DNA of 36,291 bases from an uncultured Caulobacteraceae bacterium (GTDB taxonomy: Bacteria > Pseudomonadota > Alphaproteobacteria > Caulobacterales > Caulobacteraceae). A program made the position numbers and the translations under genes. Below are positions 7,762-16,300 of the stretch, piece by piece (position 1 is the first letter of the stretch; every line of letters starts with the position of its first letter). The stretch is from contig CAMLRH010000002.1 of NCBI GenBank assembly GCA_946482375.1, positions 1 to 36,291 on the forward strand, read 5' to 3'. The notes beneath the pieces were generated by a model. The model was not told the DNA's origin and searched no databases. It saw only the letters and a program-made list of their open reading frames with translations.

Positions 7762-8562
7762 ATGTTCCAGGCTCGCAAGCTGTTGCCCGGCGCATGCGTC
7801 GCCTTAGCGACTTTCGCTCTCTCCGCAGGCGCCGCTAACGCCGAAACGATGAGCTATACCTACGATGTTTTTGGCCAGCTCAAGAGCGCGTCCTCGAGCG
7901 CCGGGACTGCGGTCAGTTACAACTATGATGACGCCGGCAATCGCACCTTGCTTCGCATGGGCGCCGACATTGGCCCTGTTGCAAACGCCGACAGCGTCGG
8001 AGTTTTTGCCAACCAAGGCGGCGTCACATTCGACCCCCGCACGAACGATACAGACCCGGACAGTGACGCGCTCGGGATTTCAGGCGCCACAAGCCCTGCG
8101 CACGGAAGCCTGAGTTGGGCCGAGAACTCGATCACGTATACGCCAACCGTCAACTACGTCGGCTCGGACACGTTCAATTACACCATTGCAGACGGCCGTG
8201 GCCTGAGCGCCACGGGGACGGTTACGGTCAGTATCACCGTTGAACCGCTGACCGCGTCAGTGAGCAGAGTAAACTACTTTCACCGTAAGCTTACTAACGG
8301 CACTTGGACCACGGTTTCGCCTGTGGTTGTCACTCCCGATGGCGGCATGGGAGGCTACACTTACTCGTGGGCGCGTATATCCGGAGACAGCTCAACCACG
8401 ATTAGCAACTCGACCTCTTCCTCGGTCCAGTGGACAAGGCCCGGATTCACCAATGGCGGGTCGTGGACCTCGACCTGGAGATGCACGGTCAAGGATAGCG
8501 CCAACGTGACCGCTCTGACCGCAACCGTTACAGTGACGATTGAAAACGGCGTTCAGCTCTAA
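7762..8562 (+). CDS. Exported YD-repeat / cadherin-like repeat protein
   Basis: The start is taken at the ATG at 7762, preceded by GGGGGGAAG, rather than at an upstream in-frame ATG at 7687. This leaves a clear signal peptide (MFQARKLLPGACVALATFAL, then SAGAANA). The mature ~240 residues begin with two YD-like motifs (MSYTYDVFGQLKSASSSAG, VSYNYDDAGNRTLLRMG). A bacterial cadherin-like/Big_9 type domain follows (VANADSVGVFANQGG, NDTDPDSDAL, YTPTVNYVGSDTFNYTIADG). A second beta-sandwich-like domain ends the protein. It is divergent from the large rhs gene across a ~117-bp shared promoter region. It is probably a secreted or surface protein related to the Rhs locus; its function is unknown. Confidence 0.8.
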   Translation: MFQARKLLPGACVALATFALSAGAANAETMSYTYDVFGQLKSASSSAGTAVSYNYDDAGNRTLLRMGADIGPVANADSVGVFANQGGVTFDPRTNDTDPDSDALGISGATSPAHGSLSWAENSITYTPTVNYVGSDTFNYTIADGRGLSATGTVTVSITVEPLTASVSRVNYFHRKLTNGTWTTVSPVVVTPDGGMGGYTYSWARISGDSSTTISNSTSSSVQWTRPGFTNGGSWTSTWRCTVKDSANVTALTATVTVTIENGVQL

Positions 8563-8586
8563 CGATGATGACGCGGCAATGATCAA

Positions 8587-8605
8587 GCGGAGCCGGAATC
8601 TCCGC
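8587..8605 (+). terminator. Possible hairpin after the cadherin-like gene
   Basis: GCGGAG and CTCCGC (6-bp arms, 7-nt loop) lie 25 bp after the stop codon. No T-run follows, so an intrinsic terminator is only weakly supported. The rest of 8606-8682 shows nothing I can assign. Confidence 0.3.
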
Positions 8606-8682
8606 CGGCGTTCCGCGGAGACAATTTCATCTCTGCCTGCGCACACCGCCACCTAGTCCACACAGCTAGTCTCTGTCCGGCG

Positions 8683-9427
8683 GGTACTGGCAGGTTAACT
8701 TCGTCTAGGCGCAAGAGCCCTCCCCTGCCCCACCGGTCAGGCGGCGGCGGTGGCGGCCGCCCAGGTCTGGTGAGCCTCCCCCCGGAAGCGGCGAAGGGTT
8801 GGTCGGCGGATCAGATGCGGCTGGATGTTGAAGGCGTTGTACGGCGGCGTGGGTGGAAAGGAACCTTTGGGCTGAGCCCTGCGACTTGAACTTCTGCTGC
8901 TTTCGCTCTCGTCGTCGGATCACGAGGTGCGAGTTCTCAGCCCGGTTGTTGTCGCGCAATCGGCCTGGCCGATGGCGCTTCTGGAGGTTCAGCTCGCGCA
9001 TAGCGGCGCGGTAGGAAGCCAGGCCGTCGGTGACGATCGCCTCAGGGTGGACGCTTTGGTTCTTCAGCAGTTTCCTCAACAGCTTCAGAGCCGCCGTCTT
9101 GTTCCGGCGCTGCTGCACCAGGACATCCAGGACCTCGCCCTCATCATCGACTGCGCGCCACAGGAACATGCGCCGGCCGCGGATCTTGACCACCATCTGG
9201 TCCAGGCGCCAGCGGCCGGTGGGCGCTCCGCGCCGCCGTTTCAGGTTGGCCGCGATCAACGGGCCGAACTTCAGCGCCCAGCACCGGATCGTCTCGCGGC
9301 TCACCTCAATGCCGCGCTGGGCAAGGAGATCCTCAACGTCCCGGAAGCTGAGCGTGAACCTGAAATACCCGGCTGAGGCGCCTTAGCCCCTTACCCAGAG
9401 ACCGTTTAGCGTTTGCCTGCCAGCACC
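8683..9427 (-). mobile_element. Degenerate IS6-family insertion sequence
   Basis: Imperfect inverted repeats bound the transposase remnant. GGTACTGGCAGGTTAAC at 8683-8699 pairs with the complement of 9411-9427 (GGTGCTGGCAGGCAAAC), 14 of 17 bases matching. The length (745 bp) is near the lower end for IS6-family elements. I see no 8-bp target duplication next to the repeats, and the transposase inside is broken, so the element is immobile. Confidence 0.6.
8737..9383 (-). pseudogene. IS6-family transposase, truncated and frameshifted
   Basis: The frame shows the IS6-type DDE transposase pattern. It has FRFTLSFRDVEDLLAQRGIE, SRETIRCWALKFGP, the first Asp in WRLDQMVVKI, the second Asp in AIVTDGLASY, and Glu in NNRAENSH followed by RRRERKQQKFKS. 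Two lesions are visible. At the 5' end an in-frame TAA stands about 7 codons before FRFTLS, so the N-terminal zinc-finger/HTH region is missing. Near base 8848 a base is missing: the frame reads AVQRLQHP, while the shifted frame restores the family C-terminus (YNAFNIQPHLIRRPTLRRF, then RGEAHQTW and a TGA at 8737-8739). Confidence 0.85.
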
Positions 9428-9994
9428 GCCACGCATAATGCCGGTTTGGCGGCGAAACCCGGCGCTGCCGGAAAGATCCGTAGTTTCCGGGCTCTAGCTT
9501 AGGCGCAGAGAACGAATTCGTCTTCTCCCGCACCGCGCGCACACTTTTTCGGCGGCATTCGCCGGATCTTCTCTGCACGACGGACGCGCAGTACCCATCT
9601 GCGTTTAACCGCAATCAACGGCTGCTGCTGACTCATCAGAGACATCGGGAAGGTCCGCTACAGTCACATCGGTTGCCGACGCCGAAATAGACCGGGATCG
9701 TGCACATCGGGGAGCTCTTGAGCTTGCCAATGAGAGCGGCGGCAGCTTCCTCTTGGGGGTGGCTAGACGCCGGCGTAGCGACATCTCGGCGCCGAATCGT
9801 ACAGGTCCCAAGTACTGCGAATGGGAGGTCTTCGCGGTCGGCGCCGCCGTCGAGGTCAAAGGTCCGGCCCTTCGGCCAAGGTCGAAGGGCTGACCTAGGA
9901 CGAAAGGTGAAGTCCAGCGCCGGCAGCCGCAGCCTACTAGACGGTGCAACCGACAGCTGAAATTTGGTAGCCTCCCGGCCTGGGGGGACTGGCG
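9384..9994. other. Gene-poor gap between IS remnant and Gabija genes
   Basis: Apart from the right inverted repeat of the IS (9411-9427) I find no convincing gene here. Several frames stay open for 80-115 codons on both strands because of the GC content. None has a good start, ribosome site or recognisable domain. The promoter of the gajA-like gene should lie in the last part; no consensus boxes stand out. Confidence 0.6.
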
Positions 9995-11713
9995 ATGGCG
10001 CGCATCCGGCTTGTGGAAATCGAGAATTTCCGCGGAATCAAAACGCTGAAGTGGCGACCAAAGAACGGGATCAACTGCCTCATCGGGCCTGGCGACAGTT
10101 GCAAGACCACCATCCTGGACGCCATCGACCTATGCATGTCAGCCCGCCGGAACCTGCAGTTTACCGACGCGGACTTCCACGGGCTCGACGTCGAGAGCCC
10201 GGTGTCGATCACCTGCACCGTCGGTGCGCTTGAGGACCGGCTCAAGAGCATGGAGGCCTACGGGCTCTATGTGCGCAGCTTCGACTCGGCCAGCGGGGAG
10301 GTCGAAGATGAGCCGGCCAAGGGGCGTGAGACGGTCCTCACCTTGAACCTGACGATCGCCAGCGATCTGGAACCGGCTTGGTCGCTGGTGTCCAACCGAG
10401 CCGCTGCTCAGGGCCAATCCCGTAATCTTTCCTGGGCCGACCGCCAGCGGATCTCGCCCACACGGATCGGGGCCGGTGCCGATCAGAACCTGGTCTGGCG
10501 ACGGGGTTCGATCCTCAACAAGCTGTCGGACGAAAAGGCCGACGCCTCGGCCGCTTTGGTCAAGGCGGCCCGGGAGGCGAGGACGGCGTTCGGTGACCAG
10601 GCTGGGAAAGAGCTGGGCGCGGCTCTGTCGGCGGTGAAGGAGGCCGCGGCGGATCTCGGCATCCCGGTGGGCGGCGATGTGCGCGCCATGCTCGATGCCC
10701 ACTCCGTCTCATTCAGCGGCGGCACGATCTCGCTCCACAGCGAGAGCGGCGTGCCGCTTCGCGCGCTGGGCGTGGGCTCGACGCGGCTGTTGATTGCGGG
10801 CTTGCAGCGCAAAGCCGCCAAGGAAGCCAGCGTAGTCCTGGTGGACGAGTTGGAGCATGGGCTTGAGCCCCATCGCATCCTGCGCCTCCTCCACTCGCTG
10901 GGGAGCCAGGAGGCCGGAGAGCCGATACAGGGATTTCTGACCACCCATTCGCCCGTCGCCCTGCAGGAGCTCTCGGGGGACCAGCTCTGGGTGGTGCGCC
11001 ACAATGACGGCGGCGTCGATGTTGAGTGCGTCGGAGGTGACGACGACGTCCAGAGCACCATACGCGTGTTTCCCGAGGCCTTCCTGGCCCGCTCCGTGAT
11101 CGTCTGCGAGGGCGCCAGCGAGGTGGGCCTGCTGCGCGGACTCGATCGCTGCAGGATCGCTGATGGCAGGCCCTCGCTGACGGCGCTGGGCGTGGCGCTG
11201 GTGGACGCAGGAGGCGTCGACAATATCTACAAGCGCGCCAATGCGCTGCGGAAGCTCGGCTATCGCTGTCAGGTCCTGCGCGATGACGACGTCCAGCCCG
11301 ACGCGGCCGATGAGAAGGCGTTCATCGACGGGGGCGGCGAACTGACCATGTGGTCGAACGGCCGGAAGCTTGAGCAGGAGGTGTTCGCCTGCCTAGACGA
11401 CGACGCGATCGGCGCGCTGCTGGATTATGCCGAGGAACTGCACGACGCCTCGCTTCTGAACGACCACATCAAATCGGTGAGCGGCGGTGTCGACAACTAT
11501 AACGATCTTCGCTTGGAGATGCTGGTCGGCAGTCTCACGGAACCGCAACGCGGACTGCTCGGCCGTGCGTCCAGCCTCAAGAAGAAGGGCTGGTTCAAGT
11601 CCATCACGTGGATGGAGGACGCGACCGTGCGGGCCATCGGTCCCGGCCTGGCGAAAGCCACGGGCGACCTGCCCGCGACCGTGGAGAAGCTTTTCGCTTG
11701 GGCTGTGATGTGA
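9995..11713 (+). CDS. gajA: GajA-like OLD family ATPase/TOPRIM nuclease (Gabija)
   Basis: The protein has 572 residues, close to known GajA. It begins with the ABC-type N-terminal motif MARIRLVEIENFRGIK, then a P-loop at about residues 31-39 that reads GPGDSCKTT. The usual P-loop glycine is replaced by Cys (codon TGC). Downstream are a signature-like LGVGSTRLL, Walker B VVLVDELEHGLEP and the H-loop FLTTHSP. A C-terminal TOPRIM nuclease domain follows, with Glu in VIVCEGASEVGLL and the acidic VLRDDD motif. In Gabija, GajA forms the sequence-specific nuclease core that cuts phage DNA and is gated by nucleotides. GGGGGGA precedes the ATG, and the stop overlaps the next gene (GTGA). Confidence 0.83.
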   Translation: MARIRLVEIENFRGIKTLKWRPKNGINCLIGPGDSCKTTILDAIDLCMSARRNLQFTDADFHGLDVESPVSITCTVGALEDRLKSMEAYGLYVRSFDSASGEVEDEPAKGRETVLTLNLTIASDLEPAWSLVSNRAAAQGQSRNLSWADRQRISPTRIGAGADQNLVWRRGSILNKLSDEKADASAALVKAAREARTAFGDQAGKELGAALSAVKEAAADLGIPVGGDVRAMLDAHSVSFSGGTISLHSESGVPLRALGVGSTRLLIAGLQRKAAKEASVVLVDELEHGLEPHRILRLLHSLGSQEAGEPIQGFLTTHSPVALQELSGDQLWVVRHNDGGVDVECVGGDDDVQSTIRVFPEAFLARSVIVCEGASEVGLLRGLDRCRIADGRPSLTALGVALVDAGGVDNIYKRANALRKLGYRCQVLRDDDVQPDAADEKAFIDGGGELTMWSNGRKLEQEVFACLDDDAIGALLDYAEELHDASLLNDHIKSVSGGVDNYNDLRLEMLVGSLTEPQRGLLGRASSLKKKGWFKSITWMEDATVRAIGPGLAKATGDLPATVEKLFAWAVM

Positions 11714-13128
11714 GCGAGGAGATCGACCTTCTCGGAATCCGGCGCGGCAGCATCACCGCGCCCGCGGGCTGCGGTAAGACGCATCTGATCGCCTCTAGCC
11801 TGCAGGGCCACACTGGCGCGAAGCCGGTGCTGATCCTGACCCATACTACGGCCGGGGTGGTGGCCCTGCGCCAACGGCTGAACAAGATGGATGTCCCGGC
11901 GAGCGCCTACCGGGTGGCCACAATTGACGGCTGGGCAATGAAGCTAGTCGCGATGTTCCCCGAGCGTAGCGCCATCGACCCGACCGTCCTAGAGCTCCGC
12001 AACAGGCACAAGGACTATGTCGCCATCCAGCGCGCCGCACACGAACTGCTGAAAGCGGGCCACATTGATGACGTGCTCTCCGCGAACTTCTCGCACCAGA
12101 TCGCCGACGAGTACCAGGACTGTTCCCGGGACCAGCATGCGATCGTCTATTACGGCTCGCGCTCGCTACCAACCTGCGTGCTGGGCGACCCGATGCAGGC
12201 AGTCTTTACCTTCAGCGGTCCGCTACCGGACTGGGAGACGAACGTCTGCAAATACTTCCCATCGCACGGGGCGCTCGAAACCCCCTGGCGGTGGAAGAAC
12301 GCCGGGACGGAGCCCTTCGGTCTTTGGCTGCTCGACGTGCGCAAACGTCTGGAAGCCGGCCAGAGCATCGACCTGTCGAAGGCCCCGCACCATGTCCAAT
12401 GGATCGAGCTGGATGGGACCGAGGACCACCTTCGCCGCATCCGGGCGGCGGGGACGAAGGCGCCAGGCGACGGGCGGGTTCTGATCATCGGGGACAGTAA
12501 GAGCCCGCCGAGCCAGCGGCTGATCGCCAGTCAGACTGCAGGTGCCATCACCGTCGAAGCGGTCGACCTACGCGACTTCATCGAGTTCGCCATGCTGTTC
12601 CGCCTCGGCGCGGCGGACGCCCTGACGCGACTGGTGCGGTTCGCCGATGAGGTCCTGACCGGCGTCGGCGCCAATGACTACCTGACCCGGATCGCCACTC
12701 TGAAGGCGGGCCGCAATCGAAACCCGCCGACCGAGGCCGAACAGGCGGGCCTGGACTTCGAGGCCCAGCGATCCTTCGAGGCCGCCGTGAACCTGCTGGT
12801 CGAGCTCAATAAGCAGGGTGGCGTCCGGGCTCACCGGCCCCTGGTCTTCAACGCCTGCATCCGCGCGTTGAACGAGGCCGACCCCGCCGATCCGGATTCT
12901 CTGTATGAGGCGGCCGTCCGCGCGCGCGAGCAGAACCGGCAGATCGGCCGCGACCTGCCGCGCCGCGGCGTCGGCAGCACGCTCACGCTCAAGGGCCTGG
13001 AAGCGGAAGTCGCCGTGATCCTCGACCCCTCGGGCATGGACGCCGCCCACCTCTATGTCGCTATGACGCGCGGCTCGAAGGGTCTGGTGATCTGCTCGTC
13101 AACCCCGGTGATCGCGCCGTCCAACTGA
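11710..13128 (+). CDS. gajB: GajB-like UvrD/Rep helicase (Gabija)
   Basis: I choose the GTG at 11710, which overlaps the gajA stop (GTGA); the upstream open frame lies inside gajA. The 472-residue product has compact SF1A helicase motifs: P-loop TAPAGCGKT, LILTHTTAGVVALRQRL (Ia), ADEYQDCSRDQ (II), VLGDPMQAVF (III), LTLKGLEAEVAVI (V) and LYVAMTRGSKGLV (VI). Known GajB proteins are about 490 residues, so this is full length. In Gabija, GajB is thought to sense DNA ends or unwound DNA and to work with the GajA tetramer. The tight overlap with the OLD nuclease gene is the main support for assigning this as GajB rather than a general UvrD. Confidence 0.82.
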   Translation: MSEEIDLLGIRRGSITAPAGCGKTHLIASSLQGHTGAKPVLILTHTTAGVVALRQRLNKMDVPASAYRVATIDGWAMKLVAMFPERSAIDPTVLELRNRHKDYVAIQRAAHELLKAGHIDDVLSANFSHQIADEYQDCSRDQHAIVYYGSRSLPTCVLGDPMQAVFTFSGPLPDWETNVCKYFPSHGALETPWRWKNAGTEPFGLWLLDVRKRLEAGQSIDLSKAPHHVQWIELDGTEDHLRRIRAAGTKAPGDGRVLIIGDSKSPPSQRLIASQTAGAITVEAVDLRDFIEFAMLFRLGAADALTRLVRFADEVLTGVGANDYLTRIATLKAGRNRNPPTEAEQAGLDFEAQRSFEAAVNLLVELNKQGGVRAHRPLVFNACIRALNEADPADPDSLYEAAVRAREQNRQIGRDLPRRGVGSTLTLKGLEAEVAVILDPSGMDAAHLYVAMTRGSKGLVICSSTPVIAPSN

Positions 13129-13286
13129 CTGGGGCGAGGCTGGAACTTCAGGCGGGAATGGGTCGTAAGCGGCCGCGGCACACTGGCTGATCAGCGGCGG
13201 CAGGGAAGGTCACCTGGTAGGCTGGGTGTGAGCGTCCGCTCCTGGCGCAACACAGTAGTGGATCAATACGACCGCCGTCCGCACGC

Positions 13287-13342
13287 GCGAGAGTGCGCTC
13301 GCCTACCAATGAACGACGTGGGCTCGCGACAGTAGCGAGAGT
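13287..13342. promoter_or_regulatory. Repeated GCGAG/CTCGC arms upstream of the large helicase
   Basis: GCGAG-6nt-CTCGC (13287-13302) and CTCGC-7nt-GCGAG (13323-13339) form two small hairpins. The octamer GCGAGAGT occurs at 13287 and 13335, 48 bp apart. They lie 55-110 bp before the start codon at 13398, in the 269-bp gap after gajB that otherwise has no gene. An operator role is a guess. Confidence 0.3.
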
Positions 13343-13397
13343 CGACATCTACTCGCCGATGGCACAACTTGTTGGGGAGTGACCAGGGGAGGGTGTC

Positions 13398-16300
13398 ATG
13401 CCGGACGGCAATGCGGTCGTTTCGATCCGCGAGCGACTGCTTAAGGAGCGGCATGCGCTTCTCGATCTTTCCACTCGGAACCGGTTGCTCAACACTCCGC
13501 TGCGTACCCGGAACAACCGTGCCGTGGAGATTGTGGACGAGGTGGCGCCAGAGGTTTTCCGCCTTCTGACAGCAGGTAAGGCCCTCAGCTTCGTTCCAGG
13601 CGTCGAACTGACTGAAGAGGAAAAGGCTGAACTCGATCCCGAGGACGACATCACCGGCGGCATACCTCAGCCGGATGAGGACGAGGTCGTCGACGCACGC
13701 GGCGTCGCATCTCGCCATGCCGACACTAGGCTCCAGACCAAACTCACCTCCGAAGGGCTGCAGAAGCGGCTTTTCGACATCTGGTACGATGCCCAGACGC
13801 AGGAGCAGGAGCAGGGCGTCAACATCCTCTATCTGGCGCTAGGTCTCCTGCGCTGGTTCGACGACGACAAATCAGACATCGCCCGCCACGCGCCGCTCGT
13901 CCTCCTCCCGGTAAAGCTGGAGCGCAGCAGCGCCGCCGACCGCTTCAAGCTGAAGTGGCGCGAGGAGCCGCCCTCGCCGAACCTGACGCTGCAGGCCAAG
14001 ATGAAGGTCGAGTTCGGCCTCCCGATCGATGACTTCAAGGATGAGGACGAGGTCGATCTCGCCGCCTACTTCGCGAAGGTGGCCGAAACCGTTTCCAAGC
14101 AAAAGCGGTGGGAGGTGCTGCCCAACGCGATGGTGCTCGGCTTCTTCTCGTTCTCCAAATTCCTGATGTATCGCGATCTGGATCCCGAGAACTGGCCGCA
14201 GGAGGGCGCGATCGACGCCAACGCCCTGGTGTCAGCGCTCCTGCGCGACGGCTTTCCCGAAAGCCCGCCGCTGGTCGACGAGGGCGCTCACATCGACGAG
14301 GCAATTCCGGCGCTCGAATTGCAGCACGTGGTGGATGCCGACAGCTCCCAGACTGTGGTGATCGCCGAGGCCGCCGGCGGCCGCACGCTTGTGGTCAAAG
14401 GTCCGCCCGGCACCGGCAAGTCGCAGACCATCACGAACATCATCGCCGCCGCCGCCGCACGCGGGAAGAAGGTGCTGTTCGTCGCTGAAAAGATGGCCGC
14501 CTTGGAGGTGGTCCACCGCCGCCTGCGTCAGGTCGGACTAGGCCCGCTCGCCCTCGAACTTCACTCGAACAAGGCCAACAAGCGCGCGGTGCTGGAGGAG
14601 CTCAAGCGCACACGCGACGCCAACCTTCGCCAGCCGCGCGGCGATCTCACTGTCGTTCAAAAGCTGGGCGACACGACTGGAGAGCTGAACGCCTTCGCCA
14701 TGCGGCTCCACCGGCCGCTGGCGCCATCAGGTCTCACCCCTCACACGATCCTGGGGCGCCTAGCGCAGGCCCAGACGGTCGAGGCGCCCCGTGACCTCGT
14801 GTTGTCGGGTGCTGAGGGCTGGGACCGGGTGGCCGTCGAAAAGCGGCGCACACTGGCGGCCGAGGTTGCTGAGCGGCTCCAAAACCTGGGCCCTGTGCCG
14901 CAACACCCTTGGCGCGGCGTCGGGTGCGACGCGCTCGATCCCGTGGAGCGGGCGGCCCTTGGCGATCGCATCGCTACGGTCCCACCGGTCCTGGACGTTG
15001 CCGAGCGCGAGGCCTCCGCCGCCGCCGAGGTGCTCGGCGCCCCGCCCGCGGCGACCGTCGGGGATCTGAAGATCGCGCTATCCTTCCTGAGCCTCTCGCC
15101 GCTGCCCGAGGGACTCGATCGGCAGGCGCTGACCTCGCCAGCCTGGCGCTCGCCGGGAGCCGAAGGCCTGCGGCTGCTCGTCCAGCTGGGGCGGGATTAC
15201 CAGAGCGCCTGGAGCGCGATCGCCGGCAAATTCAACGACGCTGGCCGACAGGCCGATCTCGGCGCGATCCGCATCGCCGTCGTCACCAAGGGCGCCAACC
15301 TTCTTCGCTTCCTCGACAGCGGCTACCGCGCCCAGATCGCCCTGCTCAGATCCTACCTGAAGGAGCCGCTGCCTTCGAAGCCCGCTGAGCGGCTGGCCTT
15401 GATCGACGCCATGCTGACGGCGCAGACCGCCAAAACGGCATTCGAGGCCGCGTCGTCCGCGGGAGAGGCGTTCGGCTCGATGTGGAAAGCCGAGCAGTCT
15501 GACTGGGACAAGCTGAGCGCGATCCTTGCCTGGCGCGAGGCCCATCAGGCGCTGCCACCCGTCGCGTGGGATCGGCTCGCCGCCAGCTCCGACCTCGAGC
15601 GTATCGAACAATCGCGCCAATCTCTGGCGGTAGCGCTTCCACAGCTGGAAGAGCGGCTGTCTGCCATCATCGGTGAACTGAAGCTGGACCTGGGCCGCTC
15701 GCTGGGGGCGAGTGACCTTCAATCCATCCCTCTGTGCGCCCTTCGTGAGCGGCTGCGCGGCTGGGCCGACAATCTCGAAGCCATCAGCGGCTTCGTGGCC
15801 TTCGGCGCAAGGACGCGAGAGCTGGGGGCACTCGGCTGCCGCAGCCTTGCCGACGGCGTCCACGATGGCGTCCTGAACCCTCACACCCTCGTCCCGGCGT
15901 TCGACGCCGCCTATTGCGAAGTGCTTCGCCGGACGCTGTTCGACGCCTGGCCTGAGCTTCGCGCTTTCGATGGTGAGAGCCAGAACAACCGTGTCGCCGC
16001 CTTCAGGCAGTTGGACAGGGCTCGTATCTCCCTCGCCCAGGAGCAGATCGTCGCCGCCCATGCCGAAGGCCGCCCTCGGGGGGCCGCGGGGATAGGCCCG
16101 CTCGGTGTGCTGAACGCCGAGATCGCGCGAAAGCGCGGCCACCTGCCGATCCGGCTGTTGCTGGAAAAGGCCGGACCCGCCATCCAGCAGCTCAAGCCGG
16201 TGTTCATGATGAGCCCGTTGTCGGTTGCCCAGTTCCTCAAACCCGGCGGGCTGACGTTCGACATCCTCGTCATGGACGAGGCCAGCCAGATCGAGCCAGT

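Noticed and set aside
9606..9949. Open frames in the gap before gajA
   Set aside because: A plus-strand frame (about 9606-9893) reads plausibly but has no start codon, and the minus-strand frame over the same bases has no domain or ribosome site. It may be a decayed gene.
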